A stretch of 64,000 nt of DNA from contig CM057235.1 of assembly GCA_029891385.1 (NCBI GenBank), forward strand, positions 23,801,120 to 23,865,119. The letters are read 5' to 3'. Made by a program: the position numbers and the translations under genes. The stretch is from Erythroxylum novogranatense (taxonomy: Eukaryota; Streptophyta; Magnoliopsida; Malpighiales; Erythroxylaceae). Positions 24,951 to 37,530 of the stretch are shown piece by piece. Each line of letters begins with the position of its first letter. Positions within the stretch are counted from its first letter, which is position 1. The notes beneath the pieces are model-generated. The model did no database searches, was not told where the DNA came from, and was given only the letters and a program-made list of their open reading frames with translations.

Positions 24951-25880
24951 TTGATAAGTATAGTTTATACTATATTTTCCTAGATTTTTTAGCATGTTTT
25001 TAATTGTTTATTAGATGATTATCGTATATATATAGGCTTAGAATTGTGTTATTGTGAGTGTTTGTTTATGTTCTAAGTTTGTGTGGTTTGGAGCTTTAAT
25101 TTAGCCTTAATTTTATGTTTTATGAGGTGTTTAATGTGTTTATGACTAATGGAAGTGAGGAAATTAAAGGACGAGAAAGATAGAAGTGACATAAAGAGTG
25201 TAACGATCATGCAGGAGGAGCACGATCGTGACAAGGATGTAAGATTGTTATAGGAGAGTTCCATATGTGAATTTTTTCATTTATTTTACGGTTCTGGGAT
25301 ATTTTTGGAACCAAACAAAATGGGAAAACCCTAGATACAACCCCAAGACCTTAAAGCCTTAAATAAAAATGTGAAATACAAGAAAAAAAAAAGCAATGGA
25401 CACAAATCAAAGTGAATCAAAAGTAGGAGATCAAGAAGAACATCAGAGAATTCCAACATTCCAGATCAAGGCCTCAACAAAAATTTTCTTCTTTTCCTTT
25501 ATTTATTTTATTATCTTTGATGTGAAATCTAAATTATATGATGTTATACATGTACAGGGATTTCTAAATTCATATTAAGAATTAATTTGGAATTATTTTG
25601 TGACTTTTAGTTATTGTTGAATTCAATATATTTTTTTTATGCTAGTGATAATTGTTCATGCATAAACTTCACAAAATCAAGAGTGAGTAAAAGTAATCAT
25701 TGTTAGGTTGTACAATAAGAGTTGACAATTTAATAAACTCACAATTATCAAATTAATGATCAATTGAAGAGAGATCACGTTTGTGAAAATTGGAGAGTTC
25801 ATTAGAAACAAGGGCATGTGAAAGTTTGATGTAGTTCCAATTCATATATCACATAAGTTGGTAATTCATAAACCTTTACA
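24951..25880 (+). mobile_element. Probable Athila-type 3' LTR, start at about 24952
   Basis: The LTR begins TGATAAGTATAG right after the tag, as expected for this lineage. Its right end is not defined: no second copy is available in the window and no clear target duplication is seen. A 60-codon ORF at 25396-25578 is not recognised. Confidence 0.4.
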
Positions 25881-26031
25881 TTAATTCGATGATAAAATTA
25901 AAATATTATAAGATATAGTAAAAACTATATTAAAAACATAGAAATCGAAAGATAAAAATTTTGTTATCTTATTTTATAATAAATTGAGTTTAGTAGATTG
26001 GGTAGCATGTATACATTCTAATTTTCATAAT

Positions 26032-26302
26032 TAAAATTTATTGCTTATAATTAAATAACACATTCTAAATTAACTTATTGTAATATGAATGTAAATATTA
26101 TAAGATTGATAAAACAGATCTTCATCAATTTTAAATTAACGAATTTTACTTAAAATGATAAATTTTTTAAAATTTATTGCTTATAATTAAATAACACATT
26201 CTAAATTAACTTATTGTATATGATTATAAATATTATAAGATTGATAAAAGCAGATCTTCGTCAATTTTAAATTAACTAATTTTACTTAAATTGATAAAAA
26301 TT
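26032..26302. repeat. Tandem duplication of about 136 bp
   Basis: The first unit runs from about 26032 and the second from about 26168. Both contain TTATTGCTTATAATTAAATA, then AGATCTTC(A/G)TCAATTTTAAATTAAC. They differ by a few substitutions and single-base indels. The DNA is AT-rich and non-coding. Confidence 0.8.
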
Positions 26303-26439
26303 TTGATCGATCAAAATTAAAGATCGATTTAATCGATTCAAACAGTTTGAATGGTTTTGAATCGATTTAGTAAAACGATATCATGACTAAAATAGTAATT
26401 TTCTAGTGTTATTAAGTTGTTATTAAAATTATTATTAAG

Positions 26440-26457
26440 TTGTTGTTGTTGTTGTTG

Positions 26458-26515
<58 letters not shown>

Positions 26516-26939
26516 GTTGTTGTTGTTGTTGTTGTTGTTATTATTATTATTATTATTATTAGTAATTTTATTAAGTTATTCTTATTATTATTAATTTTAA
26601 TAAGTTATTATTATTATTATTGTTATTGTTAATTTTAATAAGTTTATTATTATTATTATTATTAATTTTAATAAGTTATTATTATTATTATTAAGTTATT
26701 ATTATTATTATTATTATCTATTGTTAATAATAATATTATTATTAATTATTTTATTTTATTAATTATTGTTATTAGTATTATTTATTGTTAATAATAATAA
26801 TTATTATCATTATTATTATTAATTAAATGTATTATTATTATTATTATTGATAATAATAATAATTATTATTTTTTAATAAGTTATTATTATTATTATTATT
26901 ATTATTCTTATTATTATTATTATTATTAATTTATTATTA

Positions 26940-26971
<32 letters not shown>
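26440..26971. repeat. Large (TTA)n / (TTG)n microsatellite
   Basis: Over 500 bp consists mainly of TTA triplets with interruptions by (GTT)n, ATTTTAATAAG and TAATAA blocks on the other strand. Some TTA and TAA runs face each other and could form hairpins. No gene is present. Confidence 0.95.
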
Positions 26972-26972
<1 letters not shown>

Positions 26973-26983
26973 CGAGATAGAAA

Positions 26984-27199
26984 GTAGGAATATGTTCGTT
27001 TTCTGTCGAAGAAAATATGTTGTCAAATTTCAGAGAAGCAATGTTTTCTAGTTTTTGTAAAATCGTTGTGGTTTTTTTTTTTGAAACAAAAAATCGCAAC
27101 AGAGTAAGCCAAACGCGTTTTACTAACCTGTTTTTGTTTTTACAAAAACGATAACAAAAAATAGGGAAAAAAAAAACAGAAACAAACATCCCCTTAGAC
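26984..27199. mobile_element. Possible MITE, about 215 bp
   Basis: The left end GGAATATGTTCGTTTTCTG and the right end CAGAAACAAACATCCCC are imperfect inverted repeats. The interior carries poly-T and poly-A runs. No clear target duplication is visible, so the family is not assigned. The 73-codon minus ORF here (26968-27189) is a chance frame over the element. Confidence 0.4.
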
Positions 27200-28811
27200 T
27201 TTAGTCTTTAACTTTTAATGAAACCCAAATACCAAGTAAATATGACCAAAAACAAAATTTAGTAATGGAAAATGCAAAAGGTGGTGCAGTACAATAACGC
27301 ACATGGAATCTTGGAAGCAAAACAAGTCGTTATGTTGCAGAGTATAAAATAAAAAAAGATACGATACATTATACACTACGTTGATTTTGATTTTAAATCA
27401 TCTAACTAGTTATTTTAATAATAAAATTTATAGATTGTTATAAATACTTAAAAGAAACGTGATAAGAAAGAAGGATAAAGAAACACAATGTTGGAATTAT
27501 GCCATGACCGAATCATTATGTAATAGATTGAACAGTTTAGTTTTGTAATTATTAACTTTGTTTAATAACATGAAAATTATTTTTATCATATTATGTTTGT
27601 TATTTTTATTCTAATATGATAAGTCCTTGATTAGATTTATATATTTGTCATCATAATGAAGATTACGATAATGAGAGTCAAGTTTTAGGATTTAATCTAA
27701 AATGTTCTTCATCATAAGATCATTAAATAAGGACTTTAATGATCCAGTTAGATCAATATATATGTAATAGTATCTATTGGATAGATATTAATAGATCTCA
27801 TTTACTAAGTTACATATATAGATGATGCATATAGAGATATGATCATTAAACCCACCAAACAGAGAATTTCTAATGGTTAATATTACCTATGAGTGGCCAA
27901 GTGAGATATTTTCATAAGGATTTAAATATATATTTTTCCTTTGACCTAAGATCATTATAGTAATCAATAGGTCACTTATTATGTTTTGATGCCAGACACC
28001 TAGTGTATAAAATTCTAGTTGAATGATCATTGGATATAATTAAGTACATATCTGATTAGTGGTGAGTCAAGATGGGATCCATCGACTCTAGGTAATGAGT
28101 TTGAGCTCTATATTGTCATTGATCTTAATGATTGTTTCAAGACCTTGGCCAGGGCAATTGAATGAGTAAGGAAAGGAGTTTTCTAAGTCATTCACCAATC
28201 ATTAATGATCGACATGTAACATTGTTAGTTATCTAATAAGGTTTGACAGTTAAACCATACCTTAGGATAATCCGGAGTTATAATGATGGAAGGTAATTAT
28301 ACATTATCCTTAACCAGGTTCTATCTTAGTAAAGTTGTTATTTCATATTATCCGGTCGTTGAGGAGTGTTGCTAGACGTCAACTTTGATTAGTAATTAAT
28401 TAGATTAATTATTATCGGCTTAGTGATGAACCTATGTGGTCACACACTTACGAGTGTAATATTTCCTGTTGATGATTATTTAATTTATTATGAGATAATT
28501 TATTAAATAATCTATATGACATATTATTATATTTTTTGCTAGCATGGAAAATATAATTAATATTAGAAATTCTGTTGTATAAATTAAATGAATAATATAA
28601 AATAGTTTTATTTTATTTCATTTATAAATAATAATTAATAAAATAAATGAATAAAATAAAATAGTTTTATTTTATTTCATTTATGAATAATAACAATAAT
28701 TAATTAAAATGAAACGAAGCGTTGTATATGTGAAGAGTTGTAACACAAAAAAGCATATGATGGTTGTGGTTTTAAAAATTTTTAAAAGTTATACTGTTAA
28801 AATAAAAAGGG
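27200..28811. other. AT-rich non-coding DNA, unclassified
   Basis: No ORF above 60 codons and no recognised protein. About 27488-28500 has the look of a retrotransposon LTR (starts TGTTGGAATTATGCC), but no second copy or matching terminus is visible. Around 28585-28690 a unit of about 65 bp (AAATAGTTTTATTTTATTTCA core) is duplicated in tandem. Confidence 0.3.
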
Positions 28812-28819
28812 GTTTGAGA

Positions 28820-30631
28820 TAGGGATGACAATTGTACCCGAACCTGATGGGTACCCGATTAAATTACCCGAACAGAGACGAGTATAAGGGGTTAACAAAA
28901 ATACCCGCCAGATATCGGAGCGGATACGAAGATACCACCCCCTATACCCGTTTACCCGTTATATATTAATTACAAGTTTTCCGTTACATATATATACATA
29001 AAACCCACCCAAATCCCTAATAACTAATCCCTAATATTTCAATTCTTCGGTTCTTCCTCAATCCGCAGTGTCGCCGCCATCTTCTCCACGCCGATGAGAG
29101 ATGAGGAACGGATGTTAGAGATAAAGTGCTATGGATTGTGAATCCTTCGATATTCCACTATTCTTACAGATGCAAACGATGTTCCACTCTCTGCGTACGT
29201 TGTCGTCCCTTCTCAAACTCGGCTTCCTGTTCCTGAAAGCTATCCACCCACCTTCTCTCTTCTTTCCTTATTTTCCACTTGACCGACCCTACTTTTCATA
29301 CTAGAAAACCCACTGAGTCGTTTTACTTGTGCTTCACCTTCTCCATGGGGTTGGCATAGTCGGAAGTTGTATGATATGGTTGATAATTGCATCTGATTGT
29401 TAGAAGTTAGAACACAAAATCCAAGTTGAAGAGGGTCGCCGGAATGGGTAACTGCTTAGACTCTTCTGCTGCTAAAGTTGACACCACCCAGAGCTCTCAT
29501 ACTCCGTCCAGTAAAGGTCTTTCCTTTTATTTGGTTTTCTTTTTTTTTTTTTTTCTCTTTTGTGCTCTTCGGTTTTGGGGCCTTACCCTTACTGTCTTGC
29601 TTGTTCAGTGCTCGTGTTTAACGGGTTTTGCTTTGTTTTCACGCAAGGTTCGTGCTTTTCTATTGTTTTTGTCGATGAGGTTTGGATGGGTTGACTTGTG
29701 CTTTAATTGCGAACTTTTCTTTGTGGGACTTGGCTATGGCTTGTCTTCATAGAATTATAATTGTTAAAGTGTGGCCTTAGATGGTGGATTGATTTTGTTG
29801 ATATGGCAAACTTTTCGCTTCATCTCCATGAAGCATAATTCTTTCACTTTTCAAGTAATAGTAATATGTATTGGTTTTGTGGGTCGTTTTGCTAAATATG
29901 ACTAGTTTAGTGATTTCTATCCTATAATATGGTTCAGGAGTTACTGTTTATGCATTTTGGTTAGAGAAGCTAATATACTTTTTACGATGGTTGGCTTTCT
30001 TTATATATTTTTTGTGGTTGTTTTTATAGTAACATGTTCTGATGAGACGAATGCATATTGTCGCACTATTGAGTATGATGAGGATGTTAGTGAGGTATTT
30101 TTAGCTATTCATAATCTATTAATTTAAATAACAATTTTTATTTTTTAGTGTGAATGACTAATAATTGTTATTGTTTAATGATAGGCAAGTGGTCCAACAA
30201 ATGCCTAAGGTTCAAGAAATAGTGCAAGGATCTCATCAAGTTCTATTGCTTTTTATGCTTTGGAATTTCCATTAAAACTAATGTATGTTATTTTAATTTG
30301 TTGTCTTTTTTTTTTTTAAATCACTCTTAGATTTGTACTATCATTTATAATCTCTGTTTACTTGTTTTTTTTATGTTAAATTCAGTATGTATGTATGAAT
30401 GTAGCATGAAAATCTAAAAAAAAAAGTCCATTCATATTAAATAAGTTTTTTTTTAAAAAGAGGCGGATAAACGGGTACCCGATGGGGGTCAAACCCCCGA
30501 CGGGTACGGGTATGAGGGTACCAACAAAATCTCCGACGGGGATGGGGGCGAGTACGGGGGTGGGGGTGGGTTCATGGGGCGGGGGCGGGGGATGACATAC
30601 CCGCCCCATACCCGCCCCGTTGCCATCCCTA
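28820..30631. mobile_element. hAT-type element carrying a host gene fragment (Pack-hAT)
   Basis: Terminal inverted repeats begin TAGGGATGACAA at the left and end TTGCCATCCCTA at the right. Flanking octamers GTTTGAGA (28812-28819) and GTTTGAAA (30632-30639) match at seven of eight bases. The right sub-terminal part (30470-30615) is a G-rich array of CGGGTACGGGTATG-type units; the left has matching ACCCGA units. No transposase is recognised. The interior between about 29040 and 29520 holds the 5' UTR and first exon of a kinase gene (see 29443). Confidence 0.75.
29443..29516 (+). pseudogene. Captured exon 1 of a PBL-type receptor-like cytoplasmic kinase
   Basis: The ATG at 29443 starts M-G-N-C-L-D-S-S-A-A-K-V-D, the N-terminus typical of RLCK VII (PBS1-like) kinases such as PBL9-11. 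Gly2 is the N-myristoylation site and Cys4 a likely palmitoylation site, which would anchor the parent protein to the plasma membrane. The reading frame stays open to codon 24, then AAAG|GTCTTT looks like the exon 1 splice donor. The next bases are T-rich intron, and no kinase domain follows. A leader-like region with CT-rich and ATCCGC text precedes it. The piece lies inside the hAT element at 28820-30631, so it is a transduplicated fragment. Confidence 0.65.
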
Positions 30632-30639
30632 GTTTGAAA

Positions 30640-33104
30640 AGTTATATAGACGTTGTTTTTGTTTTTAACAGCACAGGGTCTTATGAAGACAAGTGTTAAA
30701 AACAAAAATAAAAGCCTACTCTTTTATTCTTTTAGTGTAGTTCGTCTGTTTTTGTACGGTGATATGCAAAACAAAAAATCCTTGTTTTGTTCTGATTTTT
30801 TCCAAGAGACAACGCACATATAGAAAGACTAGCATAAATAGACTAGCAGAAATAGACAGATGTAGTGTCCAGTTAATTTAAAATAAAGAGTATTTTATAA
30901 ATGAATATATTAATATTTAAGGAAAAGATAGAATTATAGGATTGAAGTTAAAATTTTGTAAAAAGAAAAAGAAAATATACTAATTGAATTATTTGAATGA
31001 ATTAATAAAATAACTAAGTTTAAATAAGAAATTGTAAATTTTAAAATCCTTGAAATGTATAGTAAAGAATGAATAAAAATTAAATGGTTGAATGAATTAA
31101 AAGATCAATAGATGAAATATGCGAGCAAAAATTGTGAAATTTATACGGTAGAAAAGATAAAATAATTTGATAAAGTTATAGGAAAAGTTCTAAATAAAAG
31201 TCTTATAATATTTTAGTACATAATTTAAAAATAAACTTATAATTTGAAAAATGTATATAAGTAATATGATATTTTATGTTTGGTTAAATATTTGTAAATA
31301 AATATTGTTAATTTTAAAATTTGTGAGAAAATTGTTAATGTTGATAAATTGTTTGGAAGAAAATAAGCAAAAATCATAATATTTGAAATGACTTATCAAA
31401 ATAAAATTTGTAAATGTATATAAGTCCCAGGTGTTATAATATTTTAGTACATAACTTAAAAATAAAGTTATAATTTTAAAAATGTATACAAAGATAAGGC
31501 TTAATATGTTATTTTATGATTGGCTAAATATGTATAAATAAATCTTGTTAACTTTGAATATTTGAAATGAGTGAGTAAAGTCACGTAGTACAAATTACGA
31601 ACGAACAAAAATGTAAATGTATAATGCGATGTAAATTAGTTAGCTTGGAAGGTTAACTTAGGAAGAAAGTATTCTCTTATACATTATAAAATTAGAATTT
31701 TATAATCTATTGAAATAAATTACATAATAATAATAATAATATTTTAATTTAGATCATAAAATAAGGGAAAAATAAAATATTAATTTTAAAGTTTTTGATT
31801 AATGTAGCATATTATTAATTTTAATATATTAACAATTTTGACATTACTATTGAAAATATATACTAATTTTTCTTGCACAAAATTAAATTATTTTTATAAA
31901 ATAACTTCTATAATATGTCCAATTTTAACAGTACTTAAAAATAACCAATTTATTAATTGTTTCCTAATGGAGATAATTTAATAGAGAATTAGTTTAATAC
32001 TTATAATCAATACGTCAAATATGACGTTAATTATTTTCTGATGGAATCACTATCATAAATATGCATTTAAAGCGTATAATTCACCTTATTATAATATTAT
32101 AAGATTGCTAAACAAAGTGATACAAAATAATACATTTGTATACAAAAAACAGAATTGTATCATGGGCTTAAAATTGATGATATATATATACGGCTTTAAA
32201 ATAGTTAAATATATAAATATATATAATGAAATTTAAGTCAATCTATTATTTATAATGTAATTAATAAATTAATTATATAAAACTAAAATTAATTAAAATG
32301 ACAAATATATGAGCTAATTAGTCAAGAATACTGAATATTAATTAATCTATTAATTATATTAATTTTAGGTAAATTATAATTTATTATTTTATAATTAACA
32401 ACTGTTAAATCAAAATTACCTAATTAGTTAATTAATTAATTATATTTTAAAGAACAATTTTTTTTATTGGTGTTACATATATTATAATTAATACTACTTA
32501 GTAATATATGTATTTGTAATTATATATATATATATATAACAAAAATATTATTTACGTAAATATATAAATTAATACTAATTAGTATAATATATATTTGTTA
32601 TTATCCTATAGTTAAAAATTAAAAGTAATAATAATTATTAAATTATTTAGTATATAAAATATATATACATATATATAACATTATTAAAGTCACCACAAAA
32701 TAATATTTTACATAGTAACTATAAGAAATATAAGGATCTCCAAAAAAAAGAATTCTCCTCTCCATAAAAGAAACTAATCATTAAAACTCTATAGGTTGTA
32801 GAGATTGGCAATGAAAAGACAAAGATTATATAAATATTAGTACCAAGCAGACATAAGATGGATTGCTCTTTGAATAATAACAAAAGAAAGCATTCTGACA
32901 GTACACGTTTGTACTATTATTCAAAAGATAACTCAAAATAAATAATCACCAATGAAATCATTATTTTAAAAGGGGAAGCATCAACTCAATTAACTTGAAG
33001 TCACCATAAAGTAATTTCATTAGCAACTCCAAGCAATTAAAGACATCCAGATTCCAAATTTTCAATATACAAAACAAAGATGCAACTAAAAGAAGGTAAA
33101 TGAA
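30640..33104. other. AT-rich intergenic DNA with short repeats
   Basis: No gene is seen. A segment of about 115 bp at 31203-31320 recurs at 31434-31555 (TATAATATTTTAGTACATAA core). There is a short (TA)n run at about 32521-32538. Near the right end a nested inverted repeat lies at 32868-32927: arms CTTTGAATAATA and TATTATTCAAAAG, with an inner AGTAC/GTACT hairpin. Confidence 0.6.
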
Positions 33105-33239
33105 CTGTAAGAACTCTTCGATTTCCAATCCCAGTACGAACAGATATCCATTCATCGGAAGCATCAACAAATTTTGCTAGATCATCATTTGAAATCTGAA
33201 GAGTTGGCACAGCTGAGCCACAACCAACTAATTTGCATC
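33105..33239 (-). pseudogene. 3-oxoacyl-ACP synthase III (KAS III) exon fragment
   Basis: One open exon of about 135 bp encodes [11 protein letters not shown], then N-D-D-L-A-K-F-V-D and [17 protein letters not shown]. This matches the N-terminal part of plastid KAS III (FabH), the enzyme that condenses acetyl-CoA with malonyl-ACP to start fatty acid synthesis. The acceptor AAAG|GATGC is present. The usual RTGIRNRR has Gly for Arg here. The donor position reads ACAG|TT, not GT. No transit-peptide exon and no catalytic Cys-His-Asn exons follow in this window, so it is a non-functional fragment. The frame at 32961-33170 reads from the exon into intron sequence. Confidence 0.8.
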
Positions 33240-34591
33240 CTTTACTAACAAGACTGTTGAAATAAGAATGTAAGATTTACAAGAAATAATGTTAAAGAAC
33301 TATAAAATTTCTAACCTTTTTTTTTAAACCATTCCAATAAGTAGAAACTTTTGTCTCAAACCTTTTAAGTGTTCAAAAATTCAATTCCATAAACTTGGAC
33401 ATAAAAACAAGTATCTGAAAGGACAAATCTCAACCATTTTTCAAACCAAATACAGCCTTAAATGAAGATCATCCTTCGTTATTGATATTTTGGCTAAATC
33501 ACCACCTCTTTCCTAACCCCATAAGCAAACGAAAATGATAATCAAGACCTAAACACAATTATCAATTGAAGTACTAACTTCCTGCATAAATGACATAAAA
33601 AGGAGAAAATTTGAAACAAATTTACAACAGTATATTCTTCTCCTAGAAAATCAACAACAACATTTCTCGTGGAAAATCAATAAGAGCTCAGGTATCCAAG
33701 AATAACACAGCAGGGGAGAGCAATATAATGGTTAAAATTGTTAGTACCAAGCAAACAAGACACAAGAGCTATAAAGTGATACAATCATGAAAGCTTATTC
33801 CTATAACCTGTCCTTTTGTAACATTTTGCAGGTAAGATTACCATTCAGCTATTTTAATAATTTTTCATTATCACCACCACCAATGTTTATTCTCCTTCAT
33901 TGCTAACATAAAAGAACCCCATCTGACATCCAGTGCAACTAATATAGCTTAGGATTGCTGCATCAAATTTTCAAATCATTGTTCATTAAGAAATTTAAAA
34001 ACGGCCTGAAACTCAAAACTTCTAGACAACTTTATCTTTTGCATCCCCCAAATTAATTTCAATGTTCCTAATTCATATAATAAGTTTCACTAACTTCAGG
34101 ATCAGCTGAAAGGATATAGATATATGTGTGTGTATATATAGGAGAGGGAGAGAGAGAGAGATGTTTATGCACACTCTTGCAGATCTTTAGCTCCATCGAT
34201 CATCGATAATCTACAAGTCTAGTATAGATTAGTTTCTCATTTTAGCTCTCTTTAGCCTAATCAAATCAACAGTACCCACCTGTAAATTTAAGATATGATT
34301 GAATCGATACCCTCCCCAAAGAATGTTAAATTCAACCTTTTAATCAACTTTAGCTCTCGTGCTTTTAAAATAGAGACACACACCATCAAGGGCACACATG
34401 TATGTAAATTCTAAAAATACTTTGGTTACTGAAACCTTTTGTGGCTCAAAATAATCATACAATGCCATGTGTTTGACTCAAATATGGAATATATGATTGA
34501 ATGCCAAATCGTAGGATCTCTGTAACTACATAAATAACTTAACTAATAAAAATGCAACGTCAAAATCACAAAAAGGAAGATGGCAAAGTAC
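33240..34591. other. Non-coding spacer between KAS III and PP4R3 fragments
   Basis: No exon is recognised. It presumably contains KAS III intron, PP4R3 intron and the fusion point between the two captures, which I cannot place. A (TG)n/(GA)n microsatellite lies at about 34120-34165, followed by the repeat ATCGATCATCGAT at 34195-34207. Confidence 0.5.
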
Positions 34592-36677
34592 CTATTTCCT
34601 GAATAAAAGTACTATCATCCTTTAACAAAGACAAAACCTACATCAGAAAAAGATCAGTGAAAAAATGCCACTCCTGAAACAGAATAGAAAAGGGTTGAAA
34701 ACAATAAAGGCTTGCAATGCTTAGAAGAGAGCAAGTTTAAATGTTTACAATAGCATTGTTCGTATGAATAATGGAATTGAGGCTTGTAACAGTGGTCTCA
34801 TCCAGTACCCTAGCCAAAACAACATCCTGAAAGCAATGAATGAAGATAAGAACTCCCACATTCGTAGGAAGACAAAAATCAGCCTACACCAACAACTAAG
34901 AAAGTTAATTAAAGCAGAGTACACCAGCAGAATTTCCAATATTCAGTACCCAACCTTTAGATAACCAACTCTATATTTCTGGTGTATTTTTGACAGGACA
35001 AGTGGATCTGTGATTGGTATGGCCTTACATCAAACAAGAGAGACAGAACGCAAGTCAAGACAACTGATGAATCTTTCATTATACAAGTTCTATCTCGAAA
35101 TGAGCAACTGCAATTTACCTCCTTGAAAACATGTTCTTTCAAAAAACTACGATGATGTTGGACATGAAGAACCTCTGGATCATCTACAAGCATAATAAAA
35201 AATTCAGTATCAGTAAAAATGAACCATTACTCCAATTAAGGCAGCCATAATCATCCAAGTACAAAACAACCATACAGATAACCTGTTATGGACATGTGGA
35301 GTGGATAGGTGGGTTGGTCCATTGACAGTGCAATGCAACAGGTAATGTCCAAAAAGTCCACATTAACATGGGTTGGATGTTGAATAAATGTTTAAGAATA
35401 AAATTCACGAGAAGCTATTAGGCACCTTCTCTATTGAAAAAGGCACCAATTAGACAACACTCGGTGGTCAAACACATCTTGTAGAATCACTACAATCACG
35501 GACATCGAAGTGATTGCATATAGCAGACTTACCAAAACCACATTGCATATAGAAATAGAAAACATCAACCAAAATCAGAAAACTAAAAATAATCAATTAC
35601 TTAAAATATGCATTTGAGACAATGAGCCAATTATGCACATTACACAACAATTAAAGCACCGAGTTCTCGCCTACATTAGCCATTCAAATATGTGGAGGTT
35701 AAAATTACTTGGATAATGGGAAAATGGAAATTAGCATGGGAAGAGAATTTAGTAAAATTATGTTAATAATGCAATAGTATCATTGAGACTTAGAGCAATC
35801 CTGACGGGTCATGCAAAGTAAGATCAATAGAAGGGAAATATTCTCTACACAAATAGCTACTAGAAAGAAGATGACAACTTACACTCGAGAGCACCAATAA
35901 TATCCATGATCAATTCATCTCCAAATACTTTCTAAAAATTTGAGGACTATTGAGCATTCTTGTAAGTAAAGGAAAAGATCCCATTACAACCTATCAATAA
36001 TGCATAAAAGATGTATATAACAGAGAACATGATACTCACGATCCTCGACTATTTTGAATATCATGTGCAGACCATTAATGTTTTGTAGGTCCTCACATAT
36101 CCTAAATGATCCATTAGCTTCCGAAAAACTCTTGCTGCATTAACAACAGAAGTTACTTAGAAAATTCAAACCAATAATGGATAAAGTACTAGATTCATAT
36201 ATGACGAAATAATACATCACACTACCTCCTATCCTGAACCCGTTAGAAAGGATTAACTACATTAATATGTCATTTTCTAAATATTTAAATTTATAAGCAG
36301 CCACATTGACAAACATTACTTGCTTCATAGTCATAAATATGCACTTTAAAACAAGTGAAAACCAGGTTAAGAATTTATGATAAAAACTCGTCCAAAATAT
36401 AAAACTATAACAACTTCAATAAAAAACTGAAATAAAAAGAATTCATACAAACACAAAAGATAGAGAAATTACAAAGACAAGGACATGCAGGCCAAAAGAC
36501 AGAAAAGGAGTCAGAGAGATGTCTTAGATTGATTAACAGTCAGTCACGTTAAGAGGAAAGCTAGCCCTAACTAGTCAATGCAAACTTTAAGATTAAAGTT
36601 AAAAAAAAAACACATACATTGTTCAATATAAGTTCAGTCAGCCTCATCCGATCCGCAATGTCACTCTCAGACAAAGT
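34592..36677 (-). pseudogene. PP4R3/SMEK pseudogene fragment, downstream exons
   Basis: Seven exons of protein phosphatase 4 regulatory subunit 3 can be read. 36618-36677: M-R-L-T-E-L-I-L; its acceptor AG is now AA. 36040-36134: K-L-M-D then F-R-I-C-E-D-L, I-F-K-I-V; single-base deletions shift the frame. 35883-35958: F-G-D-E-L-I-M-D-I-I-G, also frame-shifted. 35119-35183: H-V-Q-H-H-R-S-F-L-K-E-H-V; one codon lost. 34955-35023: D-P-L-V-L-S-K-I-H-Q. 34749-34826: D-V-V-L-A-R-V-L-D-E. 34592-34637: S-L-L-K-D-D-S-T-F-I-Q-E. Most GT/AG sites remain. The long C-terminal half of the protein is absent. PP4R3 targets the PP4 catalytic subunit to substrates; this copy cannot make it. Confidence 0.85.
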
Positions 36678-37525
36678 TTGCAACACAGTTAAGCTTTGTT
36701 ACTTAAAGCATGACATGAATGAAAAGGGGGTTGCAAAATAATCGGGGCATATGGACTTGAAGGTAACTGAGATGGTTTCTAATTGCACCAAATGAGAGGG
36801 AGCATTACCAAATGCAATCAGAGAGCAAGAAAGGATCCAGTTCCATTAAATAAAAAGTTCCAAACAACACATGGCCTCAAAAGGGAAGATTTGCATCAAC
36901 ACCCATCAAAAACCCTATGAACATGTGGGTTTATACATCCCAAAACTTACAAAGAAATTATCGTACCCCTCCCAAGAAATATTCAACAAAAGTAAGATCT
37001 TTTATTTCTAATATAAAATATTTCTTAACGTTAACAATTTCGTCCATATAGAAATGATGAACTAAAACCCAAAAAATAACAAGGAGATAAAAGTTGGTTT
37101 CTAGTATTCAGAAATTAACTTTTCAATCTAGTGCATGATGTTATGATATGTAAAACTTCATTTTAGAAACTACAAAAGGAAAATTTTGTAAAAAGAGTGA
37201 AATAGTAGTTAACAGAATATCACATTCAGACACAAGATTATAAATTTATCACAACATTTCATTTCAAACAAGCAATGTTGATAATGATCTAAAAGACTAA
37301 AATCCACCATAATAAAATGAAATCAAGCTTCAGAGTTCCAAATAGCTCAAAAGAAAAATAAACTAAACACACCAAATTCCAAAACACTTAAAAGAAATCA
37401 TATTTCAGAGTTCAAAACCCTCAAAAGAAAAATGAACTAAGAATACCAGAATCCAAAACAATAAATGGAATCATGATTCAGGATTCCAAAGCCCTCAAAC
37501 TGCATCCACAAAAGGGGGATATAGG
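36678..37525. other. PP4R3 intron sequence with a tandem repeat
   Basis: No exon. At about 37317-37500 a unit of about 73 bp (cores GAAATCA, TTCAGAGTTC, AGAAAAATAAACTAA, CCAAAACA) is repeated two and a half times. The GAATA target site of element A follows at 37526. Confidence 0.6.
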
Positions 37526-37530
37526 GAATA

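Noticed and set aside
29426..29752. 108-codon ORF as a full small protein
   Set aside because: Only the first 24 codons from 29443 match a kinase N-terminus; the rest is T-rich intron-like sequence after a probable splice donor.
32690..33000. Helitron 3' terminus
   Set aside because: I looked for a GC-rich hairpin followed by CTRR on the minus strand and found none; the inverted repeat at 32868 is AT-rich and lacks CTRR.
32961..33170. Second KAS III exon in the left part of the ORF
   Set aside because: After the first exon the frame shows no convincing match to the next part of KAS III; it reads as intron.
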